From: Bacteroidota bacterium
GTDB lineage: Bacteria; Bacteroidota; Ignavibacteria; Ignavibacteriales; Ignavibacteriaceae
Assembly (NCBI GenBank): GCA_021790055.1
Contig: JAJYIL010000089.1
Coordinates: forward strand, 1-9,108
DNA: 9,108 nt
Direction: 5' to 3'
Positions 1-7,070 of the stretch are shown here, piece by piece. How positions within the stretch are numbered: position 1 is the first letter of the stretch; each line of letters opens with the position of its first letter. Both the position numbers and the translations under genes were made by a program. The notes below the pieces were generated by a model. It searched no databases. It saw only the letters and a program-made list of their open reading frames with translations, and had not been told where the DNA came from.

Positions 1-611
1 CCTGCGAGCAATTCGTATAGAACAACGCCAAGAGAAAATATGTCTGTACGATGATCAACATCTAAACCTTGAACTTGTTCCGGCGACATATAACCCATAG
101 TTCCCATTGTTGTGCCAGCTTTGGTAAGCCGGGAAACTCCCGAAGTCTCACGCAGCTTTGCTAATCCAAAATCCATTATCTGTACAATACCGTCTTTGCG
201 GATCATTATGTTCTCCGGCTTAATATCGCGGTGAACAATTCCCTTTTCATGAGCCGCTGCCAATCCTTCCGCAACTTGAATCCCGATATCCAGAATTCTT
301 TTTTCGGACAACGGCTGTTTATTATTTCGAAGAGTTATACCGTCAATAAATTCCATAGAGATGAAAAGCTGCCTGTTGTATTCTTCTATTGAATAAATTG
401 TACAAACATTTGGATGATTCATTGCGGAGGCTGCTTTGGCTTCTTGTATAAATCTGGCTTTCTCTTCATCGGTAGAAATCATCTGTGAAGGAAGAAACTT
501 AAGTGCAACATAACGGTCGAGCTTAGTATCCTGGGCTTTATAGACTTCACCCATACCTCCCTCGCCTAATTTTTCAATTATTTTATAATGCAGAATAGAA
601 CTGCCAACCAT
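1..611 (-). CDS. Eukaryote-type Ser/Thr protein kinase, N-terminal part (3' end beyond window)
   Basis: My translation of the minus strand from the ATG at 609-611 gives an open frame of 203 codons running off the left edge. It reads as a Hanks-type kinase domain: glycine loop GEGGMGEV (residues 16-23), ATP-binding lysine in VALK (K38), helix-C glutamate E57, catalytic loop HRDIKPEN (127-134, D129), metal-binding DFG (147-149), a Thr-rich activation segment (T163, T167, T168, T171), the APE-equivalent MSPEQ (175-179) and the start of helix F at DIFSLGVVLYELLA. All catalytic residues are present, so it should transfer phosphate from ATP to Ser/Thr of target proteins. The start is supported by GAGGG about 5 nt upstream. 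The kinase domain is near the N-terminus with no preceding membrane segment. In related proteins, sensor, TPR or beta-propeller regions often follow, but that part is not in the window. It is the last gene of a co-directional block that also contains a PP2C-type phosphatase. Confidence 0.95.
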   Translation of the reverse strand, partial: MVGSSILHYKIIEKLGEGGMGEVYKAQDTKLDRYVALKFLPSQMISTDEEKARFIQEAKAASAMNHPNVCTIYSIEEYNRQLFISMEFIDGITLRNNKQPLSEKRILDIGIQVAEGLAAAHEKGIVHRDIKPENIMIRKDGIVQIMDFGLAKLRETSGVSRLTKAGTTMGTMGYMSPEQVQGLDVDHRTDIFSLGVVLYELLA

Positions 612-698
612 TTTTCCCTCAAAGAAAATTGTTTAATAATTAGTATATTTTATTTCAGAAAGATCCGCGAATGAATAGAAATAGTTCTTGCTAATACG

Positions 699-1037
699 TT
701 AGTTCTTCATACTTCTTGGAAAATAAATTATCTCCTGTATCGTACTGGTTAAAAGCCTGTTGCCGAATTCCACATTCAAGCCGCAGGCTGCAACAATATC
801 TGTTTTAATCACGCTTCCGCCCCAGGTACATCCGTTTATCTTCGTTATAACCGGCGACATAGCCATCTTATCAAACCAGCCGCCGGAGACGACATAACTT
901 CCGTCTTTATCAACTTTGATTATATAAACTGAATTTTTAGTTTTTAATTTTAACTCGTCGCCGGGCTGCAAATCCGATTTTTTTATTTGAGGCAAACTGT
1001 CTGCCCGATCGACCAAATGTTTTAATTCCAAATTCAT
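699..1037 (-). CDS. Small conserved-looking protein of unknown function (112 aa)
   Basis: I cannot assign a function. The protein has no signal peptide or membrane segment and looks mainly beta: alternating hydrophobic strands such as DELKLKT and SVYIIKV (28-41), YVVSGG (48-53) and a C-terminal EIIYF. Its most distinctive stretch is NGCTWGGSVIKTD (68-80), with C70 and C85 as the only cysteines, followed by EFGNRLLTSTIQEI (90-103). The pattern T-x-N-S-x-Y, then GG, then G-x-T-W-G-G-S, then EF and T-x-x-I resembles small uncharacterised proteins I associate with several bacterial phyla, but this is from memory and unverified. The ATG at 1035-1037 lies 17 bp after the stop of the ABM-domain gene, with only a weak GGAT upstream, so translation may depend on coupling to that gene. 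Its place between the ABM gene and the kinase suggests co-expression with them. Confidence 0.75.
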   Translation of the reverse strand: MNLELKHLVDRADSLPQIKKSDLQPGDELKLKTKNSVYIIKVDKDGSYVVSGGWFDKMAMSPVITKINGCTWGGSVIKTDIVAACGLNVEFGNRLLTSTIQEIIYFPRSMKN

Positions 1038-1054
1038 TAATCCAAAATCTGGTT

Positions 1055-1813
1055 TTATAAAAAACTTTTACCCGTTACAACGCTATAACCTTCTACTTTA
1101 AAATCCTCGGAGGTTTTTAAGTTTGAACCGTATTCTTTCTCAAGCGACATCTTCCACAAATAAAATTTTGAAAACGTATGTTTTACCTTCTCGGTTAATT
1201 CTTGAAATTTCCCCGTTGCTTCATATTCATTCGCATCTTCTTTGCTATCCCAGATCGTAACCGAAATAAATTCATTTTTTACGTTTATACTCTCAGTCAA
1301 ATAAATATGTCTGCATCCTTTGGTAGATTTTAAGGCAGGTATTATTATTTCCGAATAAAGTTTTTTAAATTCTTCAATCTTATCTTCCTGGATTATCAAG
1401 GAAAGAATCCGGACGTACATATTGGAAGATTGTAAATGGAAATTTTCATCCTCTCCGTTTTGGGCTGCAACACTATATTTCTTTATTACGGGCTCTTCCT
1501 CAACCGGACCATACTTTAGTTCCATATCTTCCGAAAGCTGTATCTTCCATTCCGCCGATTCAGACAAGTAAGTTTTGGCTTGGTCGAACAGGTTCTTAAA
1601 GGCATCGCCTGTTTCATAATTCTCGGCTTGTGCTTGTGTCTGCCAGAGTGTTAATGAAATAAATTCATTCTCCTCCGGTTTTGATTTTATCAATCCGGCA
1701 AATAAGCAGCCGGGCGTATTATGAAGCTCTAATGTAACTTCCGTTTCATAAAAATTCCTAAAATCATTTATATGATCGGGCTTAAGCTTCAGTTGTAGAA
1801 AACGCATAAACAT
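1055..1813 (-). CDS. Tandem ABM-like (dimeric alpha/beta barrel) domain protein
   Basis: The 252-residue protein contains two copies of one unit. Copy 1 (about 2-117) begins FMRFLQLKLKPDHINDF and copy 2 (about 132-248) begins MYVRILSLIIQEDKIEEF. Equivalent landmarks are PGC/KGC (34-36, 165-167), NEFISLTLW (49-57) against NEFISVTIW (180-188), EWKIQL against LWKMSL, and a closing YSV strand (113-115, 243-245). This is the pattern of antibiotic-biosynthesis-monooxygenase (ABM) ferredoxin-like domains, which normally dimerise. The duplication would make an internal pseudo-dimer. The family includes quinol monooxygenases, haem-degrading enzymes and members with no known catalysis. No haem or substrate residue can be assigned here, so the substrate is unknown. 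The first ATG is preferred over Met3 because AAAGGAG (1821-1827) sits 8 nt upstream of it. The gene lies 108 bp after the GAF-phosphatase gene and 17 bp before the small unknown gene. Confidence 0.85.
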   Translation of the reverse strand: MFMRFLQLKLKPDHINDFRNFYETEVTLELHNTPGCLFAGLIKSKPEENEFISLTLWQTQAQAENYETGDAFKNLFDQAKTYLSESAEWKIQLSEDMELKYGPVEEEPVIKKYSVAAQNGEDENFHLQSSNMYVRILSLIIQEDKIEEFKKLYSEIIIPALKSTKGCRHIYLTESINVKNEFISVTIWDSKEDANEYEATGKFQELTEKVKHTFSKFYLWKMSLEKEYGSNLKTSEDFKVEGYSVVTGKSFL

Positions 1814-1820
1814 TTTTTTT

Positions 1821-1834
1821 CTCCTTTCCAGGAG
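1821..1834 (-). promoter_or_regulatory. Hairpin covering the Shine-Dalgarno of the ABM gene
   Basis: On the minus strand the sequence is CTCCT-GGAA-AGGAG, a perfect 5-bp inverted repeat closed by a four-base GGAA loop that fits the GNRA tetraloop pattern. The right arm is the SD of the following gene, with 8 nt to its ATG. In the transcript the SD could therefore be paired with the left arm, which would reduce or condition translation. The stem is short and the pairing could be chance, because any CTCCT near an SD forms such a stem. Confidence 0.4.
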
Positions 1835-1921
1835 TTGTTAGATTAAAAATGCTGCAGTTAGAATTTATCCGCTAAATTTGAGAAGGTTACAAAAAGTACA
1901 ACGAATTATTTTATAAAATTA

Positions 1922-3220
1922 CTAAACTCTTTTAATCACTACTAAAGTCATGTCGTCCATTTGTTCGGCATTGCCGGCGTGGTCGTTCACAGTTTTGATT
2001 ATTAAGTCTATTAAATCAGAGGCTGATAACTTTCTATTTTCACTTATCAATTTTACAAGTTTTTCTTCGCCGAATTCTTCTTCATTGCTGTTCATAGCCT
2101 CGGTTATGCCGTCGGAATAAACAACTAAAATTCCATCGGCAGGAAAATCTATTGTCTTATCTTCATAAGTAACATCAGGTAAAATGCCGACCACCATTCC
2201 GCCTTCTTTTAATCTGGTTACTTCACCATAACCATCAATTAAAATCGGTTCATTATGCCCGGCATTGCAGAAAGTAATTTTGTTCTGAGAAGGATTGAGA
2301 ATTCCATAAAATAAAGTTGCATACTTATTACTGTCCGTGCTGTTATAAAGAAGATTATTAGTAAAGGTAACGCACTCCTTACAATGAATATCCATTAAAG
2401 TTTGTCCCCTTAACGAAGCTTGAAGATTAGCCATCAGCAGGGCTGCAGGAATTCCTTTGCCCGAAATATCTCCGAGACAAAAAGTAAGGTGGTTATCTTT
2501 TAATGTTATAAAATCGAAATAATCTCCTCCCACATCTTTTGCCGGTATACTTTTCCCGGAAATTTGATAACCTGGAATTTTGGGTACAGACTTCGGCAAA
2601 AGATTTACTTGGATATCATTAGCAAGCCTCATCTCTTCCTGAAGCCTTGTCAATGCCTGTTCCTTTTCATACAATCTTGCATTTTCTATAATATGAGCAG
2701 ACTGCGCAGCCAGAATAGATAACAGCCTTTGGTCTTCAATTGAAAAGCCTGAATCGGAATGCTTATTAAAAACCGTAAGCAATCCGATCATTCTATTCTT
2801 CAGCAGCATCGGAACACTTAGCAGTGTATTGATCGGGAATTCTTCCTTTACAATATATTTGAATCTGCTGTCCTCTTTAAAGTTGTTAACCAGTAGCGGG
2901 CTTTTATTCTTCAACATCCATCCGGTTAATTGTGCATCAAGCCGGAAGGGCATAAAATTAGAAATCGAATCTTGTTTCCTTATCATGGTATGAAAAGGAT
3001 TAACTTGATCCTTTTCATCCAACAACATAACTACGGCTTGCTGAACTTTGAGATGCTTGATACATTTTCTAACAATCAGATCAATTACATCTTCAACAGA
3101 TTGGTTTGAAGTAATTGCGGTAGCAACATCATTCAAGGCGGACAATTCTTCAATTGCAATTTTAAGACGGCGGTTCTCTTCCTTTAATGAATTTAGTTGG
3201 CTTACTTCGCTGTCTTGCAT
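1922..3220 (-). CDS. GAF domain plus SpoIIE/RsbU-type PP2C Ser/Thr phosphatase
   Basis: The 432-residue protein has three parts. A short N-terminal helix rich in Glu/Lys/Leu (about 5-30) is a likely coiled coil. A GAF sensor domain follows (about 25-182, with INTLLSVPMLLKNRMIGLLTVFNK typical of its core). A helical linker (about 183-208, ending NDIQVNLLP) leads into the phosphatase domain (about 209-432). The metal-binding acidic residues of SpoIIE-type PP2C phosphatases are all seen: VGGDYFDF (230-237, D233), GDISGKGIPAAL (250-261, D251), AGHN (320-323), YSDGITEA (368-375, D370) and DDMTLVV (422-428). It should remove phosphate from Ser/Thr of a partner protein, classically an anti-sigma-antagonist, under control of the GAF domain. 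There is no membrane segment, so it is cytoplasmic. No clear SD precedes the ATG, so the start is less certain; the coiled coil begins soon after it. It is the first gene of the signalling block, after a 226-bp AT-rich gap. Confidence 0.95.
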   Translation of the reverse strand: MQDSEVSQLNSLKEENRRLKIAIEELSALNDVATAITSNQSVEDVIDLIVRKCIKHLKVQQAVVMLLDEKDQVNPFHTMIRKQDSISNFMPFRLDAQLTGWMLKNKSPLLVNNFKEDSRFKYIVKEEFPINTLLSVPMLLKNRMIGLLTVFNKHSDSGFSIEDQRLLSILAAQSAHIIENARLYEKEQALTRLQEEMRLANDIQVNLLPKSVPKIPGYQISGKSIPAKDVGGDYFDFITLKDNHLTFCLGDISGKGIPAALLMANLQASLRGQTLMDIHCKECVTFTNNLLYNSTDSNKYATLFYGILNPSQNKITFCNAGHNEPILIDGYGEVTRLKEGGMVVGILPDVTYEDKTIDFPADGILVVYSDGITEAMNSNEEEFGEEKLVKLISENRKLSASDLIDLIIKTVNDHAGNAEQMDDMTLVVIKRV

Positions 3221-3446
3221 AAGGTATTTTTCTAATGCTGAATGTTTATTTTACAATCGCTTTATATTACTTTAAAAACTACTGTGAATAAAATACACTA
3301 GACACAATTGCAAAAACAAAATCTAAATCACATATCTAGAAGATATATTTAGCCAGTTCGTTAAGTTAGTTATGCTATAACTTTTAATATTAGAATTCAT
3401 TTATTGTATTCAAAGAATATCAAACCAATTGTGAAACATCCAACCG

Positions 3447-5576
3447 TTATTTTACTTCCAGCCCAAGCTCATGAGCAAAAAATGTTAAGGCAGCCGCAGT
3501 ATTTCCAACTCTTTGACTGAATGACGCCGTAACTCCATGCCCGCCCTGCATTCTTGTTATAAGAAGAATCGGGTTGTCTGAAGTATTTGCTGCTTGAAGC
3601 GCCGCTGTAAATTTTCTTGACTGCCATGGTGCAACACGCGGATCGTTGACTGCAGTTTCCATCAGCACTGCCGGATAATCTGTATTAGGCTTTATGTTAT
3701 AGTATGGAGAATAAGCATACAGCCACTTAAAGTCAGCTTCTTTTGTTGAAGTGCCGTATTCACTAATGTTATATTGACCATTCGGAAATAATTCATTACG
3801 CAGCATGTCATAAATTCCAACAAAGCTTACAACAGCTTTAAATGCATCCGGATGCTGTGTAAGTTCTGCACCCATCAGCAAGCCGCCGTTTGAGCCGCCT
3901 TCAATTCCGAGATGTTCCTTATCAGTCCAATTATTTTTGACCAGCGCTTCGGCTGCCGCATACATATCATCAAAAACATTTTGCTTTTTATCCAGCATTC
4001 CGTTCGCATGCCATGCTTCGCCAAATTCACTTCCGCCGCGGATGTTTGCGTATGCAAAAACTCCGCCGTTCTCCAACCAAACAAGATTAGCTCCAATAAA
4101 TCCCGGTTTAATTGGAATATCAAATCCGCCGTAGCTGTAAAGAATTGTCGGACGTTTTCCGTTTGGAGTAATATTATCCATCGAGAGAATAGTAACCGGA
4201 ATTTTTGTACCATCCTTTGAAGTTGTCTCGATTATCTGGAACTTCACTTTTGAATAATCAGCCGCCGGTTTTACAGAAAAGATTTTTTTGAATTGTCCAT
4301 TAGTGGTATTATACTGAATCCATGTTTCAGGTGTAGTCCATCCGGAATAAGTTATGAGAGCCTGATCTGATTCGCTGGAAGAAGCAATACCGCCAATGCC
4401 GATTCCTGAATCGGGTAAACCGACAGTTCTTATAAACTTTCCTTGGCTGTTATATTGATCAATTTTCCAATTAGGTCCATTAACTTTTGTAATTAACATT
4501 CCGCCTTTTATCGGCGCAACCGAATTTAAAGCCCAATCATCCGGTTTTAGAATAACTTTTGATTTTCCATTCGGCGCAATTGAAAGAAGCTCGCCTTTAG
4601 ATTCTCCTTGATAAGATATTACTAAAAGATTATCTCCGTCCCAGGCTGCGCCGCCGTTTACTTCAGAGGCGACCCGCACGTTAGCATCCGGACCGAGAAC
4701 TTGTTTCCATTGACCGCTTCCTTCACGAAGATAAACATAAGCCGGGTTACCGTCTCCATAATGTATAAACATTGCCGCATGAGCCGCACCGTTTGAAGGA
4801 ATGAAAGTATACTCGGCTACTTTTGATAAATCTTTTCCAAATTCTAATTTATCCTTGCTTACCGGCTCACCGAGTGTATGATGATAGAGAGCCGCATAAA
4901 ACTGTAAATCGTCGTTGGAAACAGTTCCAGGCAAAGGAAGACGAACATAAGTTAAACCTTTTTCATTCGCATCCCACACAACGCCTTGAGGAGTAGTTCC
5001 GCCGCCTGCGTAAGGCATCGTTTCAGGTAAATCCTTTCCTGTCTTAACATCCATTATATGAATTGTTGTTGCCTCGTTGCCGCCAACTGCAGTTCCGTAT
5101 GCAACATAATCTCCCATAGGAGAAATCCAATAACCTGTCACGGCAGTATTTTCTATTTTATTCGGATCGATCAAGACTTTTGTTTCTCCATCAGGCCAGG
5201 TTTTGTATGCAACAACCGGCTGAGCCTGCGGCGGTGTGTACTGCATAAAGAAAAGCTTGTTGTTGATTATCTTCGGAGAATATCGCTCAGCAGAAGTTGT
5301 TGATAATTCTTCAACACGCTTCTCAATCGACTTTCCTTCTGAAAAGCTTGATAGAACCTTATCCGTATACTTGTTCTGTCCCTTAATCCAGTTTTTAACT
5401 TTAGCTGAATCACCGTCTTCAAGCCAGCGATAAGGATCATGAACAACCGTTCCGAAAAAATTTTCTGTAACTGTGTCTTTACTTGTCTTTGGCATATCTG
5501 CATTTGGTTTTGATGAGCATCCGGAAAAAAGAAATATTCCAAATGGAATCAGTAATAGTCCTAATTTTAGTTTCAT
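3447..5576 (-). CDS. Prolyl oligopeptidase family (S9A) serine peptidase, lipoprotein
   Basis: This 709-residue protein matches the usual length of prolyl oligopeptidases (about 700). The N-terminus is a lipoprotein signal: MKLK, a hydrophobic stretch, then FSGC with the lipidated Cys at 20. The mature protein starts with the S9A hallmark DPYRWLED (47-54). The middle (about 100-440) is the beta-propeller that screens substrates. The C-terminal alpha/beta-hydrolase part has SYGGF (481-485), NIRGGSEFGEAWH (511-523), nucleophile GGSNGG (S562), acid D645 in NDPRVAP and H680 in QGGHG. This spacing closely matches the classical Ser-Asp-His triad of the family. It should cut short peptides after proline. 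The lipobox suggests membrane anchoring, on the periplasmic side in a Gram-negative cell; Ser-Ser-Lys after the Cys does not argue for inner-membrane retention. GGGAG 6 nt upstream supports the start. It lies 81 bp downstream of the exonuclease III gene; the two have no obvious functional link. Confidence 0.95.
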   Translation of the reverse strand: MKLKLGLLLIPFGIFLFSGCSSKPNADMPKTSKDTVTENFFGTVVHDPYRWLEDGDSAKVKNWIKGQNKYTDKVLSSFSEGKSIEKRVEELSTTSAERYSPKIINNKLFFMQYTPPQAQPVVAYKTWPDGETKVLIDPNKIENTAVTGYWISPMGDYVAYGTAVGGNEATTIHIMDVKTGKDLPETMPYAGGGTTPQGVVWDANEKGLTYVRLPLPGTVSNDDLQFYAALYHHTLGEPVSKDKLEFGKDLSKVAEYTFIPSNGAAHAAMFIHYGDGNPAYVYLREGSGQWKQVLGPDANVRVASEVNGGAAWDGDNLLVISYQGESKGELLSIAPNGKSKVILKPDDWALNSVAPIKGGMLITKVNGPNWKIDQYNSQGKFIRTVGLPDSGIGIGGIASSSESDQALITYSGWTTPETWIQYNTTNGQFKKIFSVKPAADYSKVKFQIIETTSKDGTKIPVTILSMDNITPNGKRPTILYSYGGFDIPIKPGFIGANLVWLENGGVFAYANIRGGSEFGEAWHANGMLDKKQNVFDDMYAAAEALVKNNWTDKEHLGIEGGSNGGLLMGAELTQHPDAFKAVVSFVGIYDMLRNELFPNGQYNISEYGTSTKEADFKWLYAYSPYYNIKPNTDYPAVLMETAVNDPRVAPWQSRKFTAALQAANTSDNPILLITRMQGGHGVTASFSQRVGNTAAALTFFAHELGLEVK

Positions 5577-5657
5577 AACACACTCCCAGCGTTAGTGCAA
5601 AAGAAATAGAAATTTAATTTTCAACTTAAGCAAGTTTTTAAAGATTGAAAAATTGTC

Positions 5658-6434
5658 TCATTGTCTTAGGAACTCAATTCCAATCGGGCAGTGGTCTGAG
5701 CCCATTACTTCCGGCAGAATAAATGCATCAGTTATATCTTTTTTTGCATTTTCAGATACGAAGAAATAATCAATCCGCCATCCGACATTCCTTTCGCGTG
5801 CACGTGTTACCATATCCCACCAGGTGTAATTATTCGGTTCTTGATTGAACATTCTAAAAGTATCAATGTAACCGTACTCAAGAAATTTATCCATCCATGC
5901 TCTCTCCTCTGGCAAGAAACCGGAAACAGAAGAATTTTCTTTTGGTCTGGCAATATCAATTTCTTTATGTGCAGTATTTACATCGCCGCAAATAATTATT
6001 TTCTTTCCTTTCTTCTTCAGCTTGTTGGCATAGTCCAGAAAGACGTTATAGAATTCCATCTTAAATTTTAATCTTTCCGGACTCGCTTTGCCGTTCGGAA
6101 AATAAATATTGAATAGATGAAAATCGGGATACTCGGCAATTAAAATTCTTCCTTCTTTATCAAACTTTTTATCACCGAAGCTTTTCTTAATGCTGATTGG
6201 TTGTTCCTTCGTATAAATCGCCACGCCGCTGTAGCCTTTTCTTTCTCCCGAACAAAAGTATGGAGCGTAGCCTTCTATCTTAAGCAGTTCATCCGGTAGT
6301 TGTTCTTCATGAGCTTTTGTTTCTTGAATGCATAGGATGTCCGGTTTCTCTTTTGTAAACCAGTTAAGAAAACCTTTTTTATAAACAGCTCGTAGTCCGT
6401 TAACGTTCCAGGAAAGTATGCTAATCTTTTTCAT
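5658..6434 (-). CDS. xth: Exodeoxyribonuclease III (AP endonuclease, ExoA/Xth type)
   Basis: The 258-residue protein is a full-length member of the exonuclease III family, which cuts 5' of abasic sites and removes 3'-blocking groups in base-excision repair. Catalytic motifs are complete: SWNVNGLRA (8-16, N10), QETK with metal-binding E38, NIYFPNG (109-115, Y111), GDVNTAH (150-156, D151 and N153), the [14 protein letters not shown] block typical of ExoA/Xth, and GSDHCP (245-250, D247 and H248). Its length is close to Bacillus ExoA, and there is no N-terminal extension or targeting signal, so it acts in the cytoplasm on DNA. No SD is visible before the ATG at 6432-6434, but the conserved first strand begins at residue 3, which leaves little doubt about the start. 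It begins 86 bp after the hsp20 terminator hairpin and so probably has its own promoter in 6435-6520. Confidence 0.97.
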   Translation of the reverse strand: MKKISILSWNVNGLRAVYKKGFLNWFTKEKPDILCIQETKAHEEQLPDELLKIEGYAPYFCSGERKGYSGVAIYTKEQPISIKKSFGDKKFDKEGRILIAEYPDFHLFNIYFPNGKASPERLKFKMEFYNVFLDYANKLKKKGKKIIICGDVNTAHKEIDIARPKENSSVSGFLPEERAWMDKFLEYGYIDTFRMFNQEPNNYTWWDMVTRARERNVGWRIDYFFVSENAKKDITDAFILPEVMGSDHCPIGIEFLRQ

Positions 6435-6520
6435 GCATTTAAATAGAAATTTATAAGCGTTACAAAATTCACCCTAACACGTCAAAATGATTGTGAGGAA
6501 GTTCATATATTTAAAAATAA

Positions 6521-6544
6521 AAACCCGTCAATTATGACGGGTTT
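6521..6544 (-). terminator. Rho-independent terminator after hsp20
   Basis: Perfect 10-bp arms (AAACCCGTCA and TGACGGGTTT) flank a 4-nt loop. On the minus strand the hairpin is followed by TTTTTATTTTT, the expected U-tract. It starts 22 nt after the hsp20 stop codon, so it ends the hsp20 transcript and separates it from the exonuclease gene. Confidence 0.92.
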
Positions 6545-6566
6545 ACATGAAGAATTGGAAAGTGAT

Positions 6567-6968
6567 TTAATTGATATTTATGTTTTTCGGCTTTGCCGAA
6601 TCTTTTTTAGGAAGCTTTATCGATAGCCGACCGTTTTCGTATAGTGCCTCTATTTTCGATTCGTCGATTGAATCTGAAAGCTTAAAGCTTCTTAAATAAT
6701 TTGCAAAACAGCTTTCGGTGAAAATATATTTTCTCTTTACAATATTGCTAAAATCTATTTTCCCGAAAATTGTCAAAAGTCCATCTTCAAGTTTCAGATG
6801 CACATTCTCTTTAGCTACTCCCGGCATACTTGCCGAAATTGCAAATCCATCCTCCGTCTCATAAACATCAACCAGAGGATAAACGCTTCTTTCATTTTCA
6901 AGAGCGGTTTCCCACGATTGCTGTGCATCTAATACTTCTGTTCCTTCATTTATTACATTGTTATCCAT
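6567..6968 (-). CDS. hsp20: Small heat-shock protein, Hsp20/alpha-crystallin family
   Basis: The 133-residue protein has a short N-terminal arm (1-30), an alpha-crystallin domain (about 31-121) and a short tail. Recognisable parts are PLVDVYETEDGFAISASMPGV (31-51), the strand LTIFGK, the FKLSDSIDESKIEALYENGRLSIKLPK segment (95-121) typical of the family's last strands, and a C-terminal I-N-I (130-132) that fits the I-x-I motif used to link dimers into oligomers. It should hold unfolding proteins in an ATP-independent way for refolding by DnaK, whose gene lies just upstream. The start is supported by a strong AAGGAGG (6973-6979) 4 nt before the ATG. The arm is short and the domain centre (DFSNIVKRKYIFTESCFANYLRSF) is less conserved than usual, but nothing essential seems missing. 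It is bracketed by two terminators. Confidence 0.93.
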   Translation of the reverse strand: MDNNVINEGTEVLDAQQSWETALENERSVYPLVDVYETEDGFAISASMPGVAKENVHLKLEDGLLTIFGKIDFSNIVKRKYIFTESCFANYLRSFKLSDSIDESKIEALYENGRLSIKLPKKDSAKPKNININ

Positions 6969-6995
6969 TGTTCCTCCTTACATTTATTTTTTTAT

Positions 6996-7026
6996 TTGAA
7001 TTTGAATCTCTTTGAATAGCTTGAAT
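6996..7026. repeat. Four TTGAAT (minus strand ATTCAA) hexamers upstream of hsp20
   Basis: Exact copies of TTGAAT begin at 6996, 7002, 7012 and 7021 on the plus strand (spacings 6, 10 and 9), within the short gap between the dnaK terminator and the hsp20 SD. Regular repeats in a leader can be protein-binding sites, but in AT-rich DNA four hexamers may be chance. No known heat-shock operator matches them. Confidence 0.4.
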
Positions 7027-7033
7027 TAAAAGA

Positions 7034-7058
7034 GAGCTTTACATTTTAAGTAAAGCTC
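7034..7058 (-). terminator. Hairpin terminator after dnaK
   Basis: Perfect 9-bp arms (GAGCTTTAC and GTAAAGCTC) with a 7-nt AT loop begin 12 nt after the dnaK stop. On the minus strand the stem is followed by TCTTTTAATT, a modest U-tract. It probably ends or attenuates the dnaK transcript. Because the tract is weak, some read-through into hsp20 is possible. Confidence 0.7.
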
Positions 7059-7070
7059 CCGTTAACTTCA

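Noticed and set aside
3048..3275. 75-codon plus-strand frame across the phosphatase start
   Set aside because: It overlaps the N-terminal helix and GAF coding region, has no SD, and its composition looks like antisense sequence.
3912..4220. Plus-strand open frames and a second minus-strand frame (3875-4213) within the peptidase gene
   Set aside because: They lie entirely inside the conserved catalytic half of the prolyl oligopeptidase. Their translations show no domain pattern.
5058..5542. Several short frames on both strands in the 5' part of the peptidase gene
   Set aside because: These are shadows of a gene whose own frame has clear S9A motifs and a good SD.
6440..6520. Possible promoter for the exonuclease gene (TTGACG-like box upstream on the minus strand)
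   Set aside because: A TTGACG is present, but no good -10 box lies at the right distance, so I could not support a specific promoter.
6586..6608. TTCGGC-TTT-GCCGAA hairpin followed by TCTTTTTT on the plus strand, resembling a terminator
   Set aside because: It lies inside the 3' coding part of hsp20 and points the wrong way for every gene in the window. The real hsp20 terminator is at 6521-6544.
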